From NCBI RefSeq assembly GCF_000472445.1, contig NZ_AXAJ01000001.1:930643-994642 (forward strand): a stretch of 64,000 nucleotides of DNA, given 5' to 3'. The position numbers and the translations under genes were made by a program. The notes below the pieces were generated by a model, which worked only from the letters and a program-made list of their open reading frames with translations, searched no databases and was not told where the DNA came from. Below are positions 42,396-51,894 of this stretch, piece by piece. The stretch comes from Burkholderia sp. WSM2230. Its GTDB lineage: Bacteria > Pseudomonadota > Gammaproteobacteria > Burkholderiales > Burkholderiaceae. Numbering within the stretch: the first letter of the stretch is position 1; each line of letters opens with the position of its first letter.

Positions 42396-44612
42396 ATGTC
42401 ATCTCCGGCCACCAGCTCGACGCGCATCGCGGAAGGCACACCGTTCCCACTCGGCGCGACATGGAACGGAAACGGCGTGAACTTCGCGCTGTTCTCGGCG
42501 CACGCAACCAAAGTCGAACTATGCCTGTTCGACGAGACCGGTCAGAATGAAATCGAGCGCATCGAACTGCCCGAATATACCGATGAGGTCTGGCACGTGT
42601 TCGTGCCGAATCTGAAGCCGGGCGCCATCTACGGCTATCGCGTGCATGGTCCCTATGAGCCGGAGAAGGGGCATCGCTTCAATCCGAACAAACTGCTGCT
42701 AGACCCATACGCCAAGGCGCATATCGGCGAACTGAAGTGGGCGCCCGAAATTTTCGGCTATACGCTCGATTCGGAAGACGGCGACCTGTCGTTCGACGAG
42801 CGCGACAGCGCGCCCTTCGTGCCGAAGTGCAAGGTGGTGGACGCCACCTTTTCATGGACGCATCCCGAGCGCAATCCGCTGCCGTGGGACCGCGTGATCT
42901 TCTACGAAACGCATGTGCGCGGCTTTACCATGCGTCATCCGCAGGTGCCGGAAAATCTGCGCGGCACCTTCGCGGGAATGGGGCAGAAGGCGGTGATCGA
43001 GTACATCCGGAGTCTCGGCGTAACCTCGGTCGAACTGATGCCGATCCAGACCTTTGTCAACGACAGCTATCTGCTCGAAAAGGGTCTCACGAACTACTGG
43101 GGCTACAACACCATCGGCTTTTTTGCGGCCGACCCGCGTTTCTTCGCTTCGTCGACGGAATCGGTGAGCGAGTTCAAGGGGATGGTGGACGCCTTTCACA
43201 ACGCAAATCTCGAAGTCATTCTCGACGTGGTGTACAACCACACCGCCGAAGGCAACGAACGCGGACCGACGCTCTCGTTCAAGGGCATCGACAATGCGTC
43301 GTACTATCGCCTGATGCCCGACGAGCCGCGCTATTACATCAACGATACGGGCACCGGCAATACGCTCAATCTTTCGCATCCGCGCGTGCTGCAGATGGTG
43401 ACCGACAGCCTGCGTTACTGGGTGACGGAAATGAAGGTGGACGGTTTCCGTTTCGATCTGGCAACGATTCTCGGCCGCGAGCCGCATGGTTTCGACGAAG
43501 GCGGCGGCTTTCTCGACAGTTGCCGGCAAGACCCGGTTCTCTCCAGCGTGCGGCTGATCGCGGAGCCGTGGGATTGTGGGCCTGGCGGCTATCAGGTTGG
43601 CGGTTTTCCGCCTGGATGGGCCGAATGGAACGACCGCTTTCGCGACACCGTGCGCGCCTACTGGAAGGGCGACGAAGGCATGGTCGCTGATCTCGCCACA
43701 CGCCTGACAGGATCCGGCGACAAGTTCAATCATCGCGGCCGGCGCCCGTGGGCGAGCGTGAACTTCATCGCGGCGCACGACGGCTTCACGTTGAACGATC
43801 TCGTTTCGTACAACGACAAGCATAACGAAGCAAACGGCGAGGACAACAACGACGGCCACTCCGACAACAGGTCGTGGAATATGGGCGTGGAAGGGCCAAC
43901 CGACGACCCCGAAATACGCCAGCAACGCGAGCGTCAGAAACGCAATCTGCTCGCCACGCTGCTGCTCTCGCAAGGCACGCCTATGCTGCTCGCGGGCGAC
44001 GAATTCGGCCGCACGCAGAAGGGCAACAACAACGCGTATTGTCAGGACAACGAGATCAGCTGGGTCGACTGGGAAGGGATCGACGACGACGGCCGCGCGC
44101 TCACCGAGTTCGTCAGAAACCTCACGACGCTGAGGCACCGATTGCCGGTACTGCGCCGCAGCCGCTTTCTCACAGGCGAGTACAACGAAGCGCTCGACGT
44201 GACCGATGCGCGCTGGCTTTCGCCCGACGGCACCGATCTCACTGCCGAGCAATGGGCCGATCCATTGATGCGCTGCTTCGGCCTCGTGATAGACGGCCGC
44301 GCGCAGGCGAGCGGCATCCGCCGTCCCGCGTCGGACGCGACGCTGTTGCTGGTGCTGAACGCGCATCACGACGTCGTCAACTTCACATTGCCCGAAGTGC
44401 CCGACGGAGATCGCTGGACCTGCCTGCTCGATACCAACATGCCGGTGCGCGCGGAGTTGCCGGAGTTCAGCGCCGGCGACGAGTATCAGGTCACCGCGCG
44501 TTCACTGCTGCTGTTCGCCCTCGAGGCGCAGAGCCGTGCGACGCAGCGCGTGTTCGACAAGCTCGAAGAGCAGCTCACCTCGGACGAAAGCGAGGCGCCG
44601 CCTGCCGCCTGA
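42396..44612 (+). CDS. glgX: Glycogen debranching enzyme
   Basis: A 738-residue GH13 isoamylase-type enzyme that cleaves alpha-1,6 branches of phosphorylase-limit glycogen. An N-terminal CBM48-like module (FPLGATWNGNGVNFALFSAH) is followed by the TIM barrel. Catalytic residues are visible: Asp354 in DGFRFDLATILG, Glu390 in AEPWD and Asp462 in AAHDGFTLND. Length is normal (E. coli GlgX 657; isoamylase-type proteobacterial forms are longer). Upstream, TTGATTCATATCGC is an imperfect (8/10) FNR-like site. Together with GlgA it indicates glycogen turnover, although glgB, glgC and glgP are not here. Confidence 0.95.
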   Translation: MSSPATSSTRIAEGTPFPLGATWNGNGVNFALFSAHATKVELCLFDETGQNEIERIELPEYTDEVWHVFVPNLKPGAIYGYRVHGPYEPEKGHRFNPNKLLLDPYAKAHIGELKWAPEIFGYTLDSEDGDLSFDERDSAPFVPKCKVVDATFSWTHPERNPLPWDRVIFYETHVRGFTMRHPQVPENLRGTFAGMGQKAVIEYIRSLGVTSVELMPIQTFVNDSYLLEKGLTNYWGYNTIGFFAADPRFFASSTESVSEFKGMVDAFHNANLEVILDVVYNHTAEGNERGPTLSFKGIDNASYYRLMPDEPRYYINDTGTGNTLNLSHPRVLQMVTDSLRYWVTEMKVDGFRFDLATILGREPHGFDEGGGFLDSCRQDPVLSSVRLIAEPWDCGPGGYQVGGFPPGWAEWNDRFRDTVRAYWKGDEGMVADLATRLTGSGDKFNHRGRRPWASVNFIAAHDGFTLNDLVSYNDKHNEANGEDNNDGHSDNRSWNMGVEGPTDDPEIRQQRERQKRNLLATLLLSQGTPMLLAGDEFGRTQKGNNNAYCQDNEISWVDWEGIDDDGRALTEFVRNLTTLRHRLPVLRRSRFLTGEYNEALDVTDARWLSPDGTDLTAEQWADPLMRCFGLVIDGRAQASGIRRPASDATLLLVLNAHHDVVNFTLPEVPDGDRWTCLLDTNMPVRAELPEFSAGDEYQVTARSLLLFALEAQSRATQRVFDKLEEQLTSDESEAPPAA

Positions 44613-44722
44613 GCGGGAATATCACTTGCTGATCTGACGGTGGCCACGCGCACTCATCATCACGATGATGCGCGCGGCTTCGCCATGCCGGCATCCGCGA
44701 GACCTTAACTGTAGGTGATCAT

Positions 44723-44902
44723 ATGGAACAGGAGCAGACCTCCCAGGAAGAGCAGATTCGCACGCGCGCTTATTACTTGTGGGAACACGCGCCCGAGCCC
44801 AAGGGCACACCCGACGAATACTGGGAACAGGCCCGCAGCGAGATCGAAAAGGAAGCGCCACCAGTGGAGAGTGGGCCGATTGCAGAAGAGCCCAAAAAAT
44901 AA
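44723..44902 (+). CDS. DUF2934 small protein
   Basis: 59 residues: MEQEQTSQEEQIRTRAYYLW, then EHAPEPKGTPDEYWEQAR. The RAYYLWE-x-A-G/P-x-P-x-G-x-xDEYW pattern is diagnostic of DUF2934, and the acidic tail ends PKK. AGGTGA is placed before the ATG. It sits 50 bases upstream of the AI-2E gene on the same strand and is probably co-transcribed. DUF2934 proteins are common small stress-type proteins in rhizobia and Burkholderia, of unknown function. Confidence 0.88.
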   Translation: MEQEQTSQEEQIRTRAYYLWEHAPEPKGTPDEYWEQARSEIEKEAPPVESGPIAEEPKK

Positions 44903-44953
44903 CGACATGACAGGGAGCACCACAACAAATAGCGACAAGCTGCACGTAGCGCA

Positions 44954-47026
44954 ATGAAGGACATTCCCGAACCGTCGCGCGGCAGGCCGCCCACTCGCAT
45001 CGACGCGCCGCCTGCCGCGTTCGGTCTCGACGCGCTGATCGCGTTGGCGGTCGGCGCCGGGTTTGTCGCGTGTCTGTATTTCGCGCGGGCCGTGCTGATT
45101 CCGATAACGCTCGCGATTCTGCTGAGCTTTCTCGTCGCACCGCTCGTGAAATCGTTGGGACGCCTGAAGCTCGGCCACGTCGCGTCGGTGTTCGCGGCAG
45201 TGATGATCTCCGTTTCGGTGATCGGAGTACTCGGTGCGGTGATCACGATGCAGTTGACGGAGCTCGCCGCGGGCATGCCGCGTTACCAGGCGACCATCGA
45301 GCGCAAGATGGAGGCGGCGCACACGCTGACCGTCGGCAAACTCGATCGCTTTGCGAAAGCCGCCGGTCAGGCGCTGCAACGCGCGACAATCGAACCGTCC
45401 CAACCCGCGCCGCGGCACGATGCGTCTTCCGCGGATGGCCGCGCGCCCGCGGCCGTGCCCGTCGAAGTGCGCGAGCCGGTGCCCACTCCGCTGGAAGTGG
45501 CGCGCCGTGTGTTGTCGCCGGCCATCAGTCCCATCGAGACCGCGTTCATCGTATTCGTCGTGATGGTGGTGATCCTGCTGCAACGCGACGATCTGCGCGA
45601 CCGCGCGATCCGTCTTTTCGGCTCACGCGATCTGCACCGCACGACCATGGTGATGGACGAAGCGGCGCGGCGCCTGAGCCGCTACTTCGTTTCGCAGCTC
45701 GGCCTGAACGCGGGGCTCGGTGTCGCCATCGGCGCGGGGCTGTTTTTCATCGGCGTACCGAGCCCGATTCTGTGGGGCATACTCGCGGCCTTGCTGCGGC
45801 TCGTGCCGTACGTCGGCATCTGGATAGCAGGCGGGCTGGCCACCGCGCTTGCTGCCGCGGTGAGTCCCGGTTGGGACATGGCGGTGTGGTGCATTGCGCT
45901 TTTCGTGACCGTCGAACTGCTGGTGGGCCAGGTGGTGGAGCCCTTGCTCTACGGACGCAGCACCGGACTCTCGCCGTTCTCGGTGGTGGTCGCCGCGATC
46001 TTCTGGAGCTGGATCTGGGGGCCTATCGGCCTGATCCTGTCGACGCCGTTGACGCTTTGTCTGCTCGTACTTGGCCGGCATATCAGGCGCCTGGAATTCC
46101 TCGACGTGATGCTGGGCGATCAGCCCGCGCTCACGCCGGTCGAAAATTTTTATCAACGTGCACTCGCGGGCGACCCCGATGAAGCGATCGCGCAAGCCGA
46201 ACTGCTGCTGCGCGAGCGTTCGTTATCGGCTTACTACGACGAGGTGACGATCAAGGGCCTGCAATTGGCCGCCAACGACGTGGTACGCGGCAGCGTCACG
46301 ACGGCGCAGCTTGCGCGCATCGAGTCGACCACGAACGATCTTGTCGACGGCCTCGACAGTTATCCTGACGAGCCGCCGCCGCGGCCCGCGGCCGCTGACC
46401 TGAGCGCGGAGTTCGGGCCCGTCGCGCCGTCGCGCAACGCAACGCCTGCTTCCACGTCCACACAAAGGGTCTTTGCGAATCACACTGCACGCGGCACGGT
46501 TGACGAACTGCCAGAAAACGCGCGCGAAAGAGCCGTTGAACCTGCGCCCGACCAGGCAGGCGAGCTCGCGCCGGAGATGCCACAAGCCATGCCGCGCGTC
46601 ACGAATCAGCGCGTCTTGTGCATTCCTGGACGCGGTCCGCTCGATCCTCTTGCCGCCACCATCATGCTGCAGCTGCTCGGCAAACACGGCTTCACGGCGC
46701 GCGGGCTGCCGCATGAGGCGGCGTCGCGTGCATCGATCGATCGGCTGGACGCCGACGACGTCGGTATCGTCTGTGTCGTCTACTTGCAGATAGACGGCAT
46801 TCCTTCGCATTTGCGCTACATGGTCCGGCGCATTCGCGCGCGCTTGCCGAACGTATCGATTATCGTCGGACTATGGACGCCGGAAAATCTGGAGAAGTGG
46901 AGCGTCGACCTGCAAAACGCCATGGGCGCTGACCGCTACGTGACTTCGTTGCAGGAGATGCTGGCCGCTTGCCACACGCGTGGCAAAAAATCGAGCGATG
47001 TGCCGTTCGCGGTAGCCAGCGCATAA
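44954..47026 (+). CDS. AI-2E-family transporter with extra C-terminal cytosolic domain
   Basis: A 690-residue protein. Residues 1-375 form the AI-2E/YdiK-type permease, with about seven to eight helices and motifs IPITLAILLSFLVAPLV and RLVPYVGIWIAGGLATALAA. Members export small molecules or act as sodium/proton antiporters. After a Pro/Ala linker (about 480-535) comes a domain absent from ordinary members, about residues 535-665: RVLCIPGRGPLDPLAATIML, then DADDVGIVCVVYLQIDG. It has a Rossmann-like alternation and resembles the B12-binding/response-receiver fold, but lacks the DxHxxG cobalamin motif. A regulatory C-terminal lobe is inferred. A bidirectional terminator follows. Confidence 0.88.
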   Translation: MKDIPEPSRGRPPTRIDAPPAAFGLDALIALAVGAGFVACLYFARAVLIPITLAILLSFLVAPLVKSLGRLKLGHVASVFAAVMISVSVIGVLGAVITMQLTELAAGMPRYQATIERKMEAAHTLTVGKLDRFAKAAGQALQRATIEPSQPAPRHDASSADGRAPAAVPVEVREPVPTPLEVARRVLSPAISPIETAFIVFVVMVVILLQRDDLRDRAIRLFGSRDLHRTTMVMDEAARRLSRYFVSQLGLNAGLGVAIGAGLFFIGVPSPILWGILAALLRLVPYVGIWIAGGLATALAAAVSPGWDMAVWCIALFVTVELLVGQVVEPLLYGRSTGLSPFSVVVAAIFWSWIWGPIGLILSTPLTLCLLVLGRHIRRLEFLDVMLGDQPALTPVENFYQRALAGDPDEAIAQAELLLRERSLSAYYDEVTIKGLQLAANDVVRGSVTTAQLARIESTTNDLVDGLDSYPDEPPPRPAAADLSAEFGPVAPSRNATPASTSTQRVFANHTARGTVDELPENARERAVEPAPDQAGELAPEMPQAMPRVTNQRVLCIPGRGPLDPLAATIMLQLLGKHGFTARGLPHEAASRASIDRLDADDVGIVCVVYLQIDGIPSHLRYMVRRIRARLPNVSIIVGLWTPENLEKWSVDLQNAMGADRYVTSLQEMLAACHTRGKKSSDVPFAVASA

Positions 47027-47061
47027 CAATCCCCGACGCGATCCACACAGACGCAAATGCG

Positions 47062-47096
47062 AAAAACGCCCGGCGCTTGCGCGTCCGGGCGCTTTT
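47062..47096. terminator. Bidirectional intrinsic terminator
   Basis: Five A, CGCCCGG, an 11-base loop with inner pairing, CCGGGCG, then CTTTT. It lies between the AI-2E stop and the stop of the convergent small gene, so it can serve both. Confidence 0.75.
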
Positions 47097-47114
47097 GTTG
47101 ATGGACAGCGATGT

Positions 47115-47285
47115 CTATTTGCCGGTGGCTTCGTCTTCGGAGGAAGTGTCTTCGTCGTCGGTCACGATTTTGGTGGTGCCGCCGGTCGACGGCGGGTCGC
47201 TCGCCGGAAAGGTGTCTTCAACCTCCTTGTCGATCTGCTTCTCGGTCTTGTCGGCGTTCGGATGTTGTTCCTTGGGTTCTGGCAT
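47115..47285 (-). CDS. Small acidic hypothetical protein, 56 residues
   Basis: Sequence starts MPEPKEQHPNADKTEKQIDK and contains DTFPASDPPSTGG, a conserved motif of short Burkholderiaceae proteins, followed by a very acidic tail (DDEDTSSEDEATGK). AAAAGGAG lies seven bases before the ATG. It is cytoplasmic and probably disordered. Function unknown, and the style matches the small stress-type proteins at 24-26 kb. Confidence 0.78.
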   Translation of the reverse strand: MPEPKEQHPNADKTEKQIDKEVEDTFPASDPPSTGGTTKIVTDDEDTSSEDEATGK

Positions 47286-47417
47286 GGCACTTCTCCTTTT
47301 AGCTAACGAATATGATGCGCAAATTCACTCGCGACTCACGCGGTCCACGTTCTGTGCTTTTTACATGAGCATGTAGAGTTGAACGACAAGGGCGCATGGT
47401 CCAAAGCGTGACTTTGC

Positions 47418-49010
47418 TCAGTCATTGCCGCACGACTCGCGCCCGACAATCTGCAATGCCTGCGCACGCGTGAGCGGGCCCGCGCGCATCGCCTCGACGA
47501 GATGCGCGGTTTGCGTGTCGCGATTACACGCAAGCACTGCGGCCACTTTGTCGTTCTTTACATAGAGCGCGGCAAAATCGTGACGCTCGAGTTCGCCGTC
47601 GACGACAAGTTCGTCCCATTCGCTCGCATGGCCCAGGTACTCGAAGTTCTTGCCGAAGTGGTAGGTCCAGAAAAACGGCACACCGTTATAGCGGTTACGC
47701 GCGCCGCACATGTTCTGGGCCGCGATGCGCGCATGTTGCTGCGCCAGGCGCCAATGTTCGATGCGCAGCGGCTCTTCGTCTTCGTACAGCGGAAAGACCG
47801 CGATGTCTCCGGCGGCGTAAAGGCCGGGCGCGGCCTGCATGCCCGCATTCACGATCACGCCGCCATCTTTTTGCAGCGGCAAGCCTTCGACAAAACCGGT
47901 GGCAGGCGTAACGCCGGTGCCGAGCAGCACCACGTCGGCGGCAATATGCTCGCCGTTTTCCAGCATGACCTCATGCACATTGCCTTCTTCGCCTTCGAGC
48001 GAAGCGACCTTGGCCTGAAGATGAAACTCGACACCGTTGCGTTCGTGCAGCTCGCGAAACATCGCGCCCACGCGCTCGCCGAACTGTTTTGCGAAAGGCA
48101 CCTTGTCCGGCGAAATAACGGAAACCTGCACGCCGCGTTTGCGCAGCGCGGAAGCGGTTTCGAGTCCGATGAAACTGCTGCCGAGAATGGCGACGCGCGT
48201 GGACGCATTGTCGCGTGTCAGTCCGTCCGTATCGCTGTTGGCGAGCGCCTCGACTATCGCGGCGGCGTCGTCGAGATGGCGCAGCACGTACACGCCGCCG
48301 AGTTCGCTGCCCGCGATTCGAGGGACTGTTGGCGTGCTGCCGGTGGCGAGCAACGCGGTGTCGTAAGTCAGTTCGCCGCCGCTTTCGAAGTGAATCCTGC
48401 GGGCCGGCACGTCGAGGCGCGCGACCTTCGCGACGATCCGCTCCACGCCGTGCTGCTCGTACCAGTCGGTTGCGAGCAGCGGCGGCACGTCGCCAGGCGG
48501 CATCTCGTTGGAAGGCACAAACTTGCTGAGCGAAGTGCGGTCGTAGGGCGCGTGCGGTTCGTCGCCAATCAGCGTCACACGGCCGGTGAAGCCATATTCG
48601 CGCAGCGCCGCACAGGCGGCCGCGCCTGCCGCGCCGGCGCCGATCACGACGAAATGCGGCTCCTGTGTGCGGGCTAGTTCTGTTTCGCCCGGCAGCTTAT
48701 CGGGTGTGACCATCACGTCGTCGCCGTCGACGATCACTGCATACCGGTCGAGCGGCACCAGCGGCGGCGGCTCCAGCACCTTGCCGGTGGCGGCGTCGAA
48801 TGTGCCTTTGTGCCACGGGCAAACAATCCTCCCGCGACACAGCGCGCCTTCCTCGAGCGGTCCGCCGGCATGCGGACAGTCGGCGGAATAGGCGCGCACG
48901 GTATCGCCGCGGCGAACCAGCAGAATCTTCTCGTCATCCACGACGACGCGTTGTGCCCGGTCTTCGCGCAATTGCGAAAACTGGGCGACGTGCCGGGCAG
49001 TGATGGGCAT
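47418..49010 (-). CDS. Rieske-domain FAD/NAD(P)-dependent reductase (AIF-like)
   Basis: A 530-residue cytoplasmic flavoprotein with a fused Rieske [2Fe-2S] domain. The Rieske ligands are Cys45/His47 in CPHAGG and Cys64/His67 in CPWHKG. The pyridine-nucleotide reductase part follows, with FAD motif VIGAGAAGAA at 122-131, NAD motif ILGSSFIGLE near 275, and the FAD-binding GLYAAGDIAVFPL near 390. The order is that of AIFM3-like/ferredoxin-reductase fusions. It probably transfers electrons between NAD(P)H and a ferredoxin or a quinone-like acceptor (inference). Confidence 0.93.
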   Translation of the reverse strand: MPITARHVAQFSQLREDRAQRVVVDDEKILLVRRGDTVRAYSADCPHAGGPLEEGALCRGRIVCPWHKGTFDAATGKVLEPPPLVPLDRYAVIVDGDDVMVTPDKLPGETELARTQEPHFVVIGAGAAGAAACAALREYGFTGRVTLIGDEPHAPYDRTSLSKFVPSNEMPPGDVPPLLATDWYEQHGVERIVAKVARLDVPARRIHFESGGELTYDTALLATGSTPTVPRIAGSELGGVYVLRHLDDAAAIVEALANSDTDGLTRDNASTRVAILGSSFIGLETASALRKRGVQVSVISPDKVPFAKQFGERVGAMFRELHERNGVEFHLQAKVASLEGEEGNVHEVMLENGEHIAADVVLLGTGVTPATGFVEGLPLQKDGGVIVNAGMQAAPGLYAAGDIAVFPLYEDEEPLRIEHWRLAQQHARIAAQNMCGARNRYNGVPFFWTYHFGKNFEYLGHASEWDELVVDGELERHDFAALYVKNDKVAAVLACNRDTQTAHLVEAMRAGPLTRAQALQIVGRESCGND

Positions 49011-49274
49011 GCGAGTGTCTCGGGGTTTCAGCAGGGCTCAGGCGCCAGACCCGCGCGGCAATGCAACATGTCGTGGCGGGCGGAATCACGTTACCGGTGA
49101 GCAATTCATGTGCCCGACGGTGGCATGCAGAAACATTCGCGTTTCGTTGTGCGCCGCTGTGTGCGTGGCCGAAAAGTGCGGTAGATTCCAGCTAGGGAAT
49201 TAGCGCACGACCACGGGGCATGATACGTGCGAGCAATTCACCTACTCGTATGACCTTTGAGTGGAGCGTGGGCC

Positions 49275-51428
49275 GTGCAGCGTGCGGAGCGAGTCGCAGT
49301 CGATTTTCCTATGCCGTCGCGCAATTTCGCGGCGACACGGCGCGTGCTTCTTGTCGTGCTTGCCGTTTCGATTCTCTTCCCACTCGCCTGTCTCGCCGGT
49401 TACGGCTATTTCGATTACCAGCGCCGTATCGCCGATTCGAACGACATGATCGACCGGCTCGTGCGCGTGGCGGAAGAGCAGGCCGTCAAGGTGCTGGACC
49501 TGAACCAGCAGATGGCTTCGCGCATCGTCGAATTGATCGGCACCGAGGACGACGGGCAGATCCGCGCGCGCGAGCGGCAATTGAATCAGCAGTTGCGGGA
49601 GATCGGCGGAGACTTTCCGCAAGTGGCGTCCATCTATCTGATCGGCGGGCAGGGCGACCTGCTGGTGTCGAGCCGCGCATATCCCGCTCCGGCCGTGTCG
49701 GTCAGTCAACGCGAAGACTTTGTCGCCGCACGCGCCATGCGCCCGCACCCTTACTTCTCGCTGCCGATGCACGGCGCGCTGTCGCAAACCAACGTGTTCA
49801 GCACCGCGATAGGCCGTATGGGCGCGGATGGCGCGTTCCTCGGCGTTGTTTCGATTGCATTGCGCACCGAGTACTTCTCGCGCTTTTACCGCGAGTTGAC
49901 GAATGGCGACGCGTCGCTCGCGCTCGCGCTGTATCGGCAGGACGGCAGTCTGCTGGTGCGTTATCCGCCATGGCCCGGAGGGGTGCGGGCGCCCGCCTCG
50001 GACGCGTTTGCTGCCGCGTTGCGCGACAAGCAGTTGTCCGGGCATGTGCGCGTGAAGTCGCCGGTGGACGGCGTCGAGCGGCTCGTCGCGTTCCGGCGCG
50101 TCGGCGATTATCCGCTGTACGTGTCGAGCGCTTATGCAACCGGTTCGATCGTCGATGCGTGGCGCCGGCACTTCATCGTGATTGCGGCGCTCACTGCGGT
50201 GCCATGCATCGCGATCTGGATTCTGGTGCTTTACTCGCTGCGTCAACTGGACGGCGAGCGCGTCGCGTGGGAACGCTGGCAGGGCGAGGTCGCGATGCGG
50301 CTGTCGGCGGAAGCATCGAGCCGGCAATTGCAGCGCATGGGCGCGCTCGGCAATCTGGTTGCCAACGTGGCGCACGACTTCAACAATCTGTTGATGGTCG
50401 TATCGGCAAATATCGAACTAGCGCGCCTGAAGCGCTACAACAACCTCGAGAAGGAAATGACCGCTGTGCAGCGCGCCACCGCGACCGCCGAATCGCTGAC
50501 ACGCCGGCTCCTGAGCGTCGCGAAGAAACAGCCGCTGAAACAGGAGCCGATCGACCTCAGCAAATGGATGCCGGGCGCGGCGCCGCTCGTCGAAGCGGCG
50601 CTTGGCGATCATATCGAACTGGCGCTCAGCATCGTCGACGATGTGTGGCCGGTGCTGGCCGATCCGACCGACCTGGAACTCGCGATCATGAATCTCGCGG
50701 TGAATGCCCGCGATGCGATGCCGCGCGGCGGACGCTTCGTGATCCGTTGCCAGAACAACCGGCTCGTCGGCAGCGACACGCTGCTGCCCGACGGCGAATA
50801 CGTGCTGATCGCATGTTCCGACGACGGCGACGGCATGCCGGAATCGGTCGCGCGGCGCGCCTTCGAGCCGCTTTTCACCACCAAGCTGAGCGGCTCGGGC
50901 GCGGGACTCGGCCTCGCCCAGGTGCTCTCGATGTGCGAGCAGGCGGGCGGCACCGCCAGGATCGACAGCGTGCCGGGCAGCGGCACGACGGTGCGCCTTT
51001 ACTTGCCGCGCTATCGCGAACGCCGGCAGGCGCATGCCGCGCCACAAGCGGTGGTCGAGAAGCCAGCGCTGCGGCACGCCGGCATGGTGCTGCTAGTGGA
51101 AGACAACGAAGATGTCGCGGCGGGCGTCACTGCGGTGCTGGAAACCTTCGGTTGCGAAGTGCGGCACGAGCCTACCGCCGACCAGGCGTTCGATGTTCTC
51201 ACCGGCGGCGAGCGTTTCGAACTCGTGCTGTCGGACATCCAGATGCCTGGCAAGCTCAACGGCATCGACCTCGCGGAAAGAGTGCGCAGCGCGTGGCCCT
51301 CGCAGAAAATCGCCCTGATGACGGGCTATGCCGACGAACTTGAACGCGCTCGGCGTCTCGGCGTGGCGATCCTCGCCAAGCCGTTCAATATCGAGGAACT
51401 ACACGCACTCGTCGCTTGCGAATCCTGA
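49275..51428 (+). CDS. Hybrid sensor histidine kinase with C-terminal receiver
   Basis: About 717 residues. Two transmembrane helices (about 23-43 and 300-325) bracket a dCache-like periplasmic sensor, so it reads an extracytoplasmic signal. The phospho-acceptor His367 sits in NVAHDFNNLL, the HATPase core has NLAVNARDAM, DDGDGMP and GSGAGLGLAQV, and the receiver has Asp654 in VLSDIQMPG. The HDFNN H-box places it with NtrB-like/HWE-independent kinases. The start is uncertain: GTG 49275 has GGAG upstream, and ATG 49311 is an alternative. No response regulator adjoins; the orphan receiver at 36 kb is a candidate partner. Confidence 0.9.
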   Translation: MQRAERVAVDFPMPSRNFAATRRVLLVVLAVSILFPLACLAGYGYFDYQRRIADSNDMIDRLVRVAEEQAVKVLDLNQQMASRIVELIGTEDDGQIRARERQLNQQLREIGGDFPQVASIYLIGGQGDLLVSSRAYPAPAVSVSQREDFVAARAMRPHPYFSLPMHGALSQTNVFSTAIGRMGADGAFLGVVSIALRTEYFSRFYRELTNGDASLALALYRQDGSLLVRYPPWPGGVRAPASDAFAAALRDKQLSGHVRVKSPVDGVERLVAFRRVGDYPLYVSSAYATGSIVDAWRRHFIVIAALTAVPCIAIWILVLYSLRQLDGERVAWERWQGEVAMRLSAEASSRQLQRMGALGNLVANVAHDFNNLLMVVSANIELARLKRYNNLEKEMTAVQRATATAESLTRRLLSVAKKQPLKQEPIDLSKWMPGAAPLVEAALGDHIELALSIVDDVWPVLADPTDLELAIMNLAVNARDAMPRGGRFVIRCQNNRLVGSDTLLPDGEYVLIACSDDGDGMPESVARRAFEPLFTTKLSGSGAGLGLAQVLSMCEQAGGTARIDSVPGSGTTVRLYLPRYRERRQAHAAPQAVVEKPALRHAGMVLLVEDNEDVAAGVTAVLETFGCEVRHEPTADQAFDVLTGGERFELVLSDIQMPGKLNGIDLAERVRSAWPSQKIALMTGYADELERARRLGVAILAKPFNIEELHALVACES

Positions 51429-51551
51429 ACGATGCCGTATGCCACGAGCGCGGCACAGCCCTTGCTGAACTCCTGATGAGGCATGCGCATGCAGCCTGCC
51501 TGCGTGCGCAATCCGCTTCCATTGCGCTTTCATCCCGACAGGAGAACACTC

Positions 51552-51851
51552 ATGAAGATCAAGAAGGCATTGCTTGTTTCCACACTGCTCGCCGCTTCAT
51601 CGCTTGCGATGGCGCAAGGCGCGGGCGGCTCCGGCGGTGGTGCCGGCGGCGGTCCGGCCGGCAACGACCCGAGCACGGGCGCTGGCGCGAATACGTCGAC
51701 ACGCGAAGGGGGCGACATGCAGGCACCCGGCGCGACCTCGCATTCGAAGATGAAGAAGCATTCGTCGAAGTCGTCGAAGACAATGAAACCCGCCAACGAC
51801 AGCACCAATATGCCTGGCGCCAACGCGAGCAGCGACACGAAGGGCAAATAA
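51552..51851 (+). CDS. Small exported Gly/Ser/Lys-rich protein
   Basis: 99 residues. Signal peptide MKIKKALLVSTLLAASSLAM, then cleavage near AQG (about 23), then a Gly-rich segment (GAGGSGGGAGGGPAG) and a Lys/Ser/Thr-rich tail (SKMKKHSSKSSKTMK). It is probably periplasmic and disordered. GGAG lies eight bases before the ATG. Similar short proteins occur widely in Burkholderia; function unknown. A 14-bp-stem hairpin follows. Confidence 0.75.
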   Translation: MKIKKALLVSTLLAASSLAMAQGAGGSGGGAGGGPAGNDPSTGAGANTSTREGGDMQAPGATSHSKMKKHSSKSSKTMKPANDSTNMPGANASSDTKGK

Positions 51852-51894
51852 CGCCTGATGTTCGTGTGCGGTTCGCGCACGGTTTGCGATGGTT

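Noticed and set aside
49220..51343. Overlapping plus-strand frame (707 codons) within the hybrid kinase gene
   Set aside because: Shifted frame of a gene with clear kinase motifs; the product is extremely Arg-rich and without domains.
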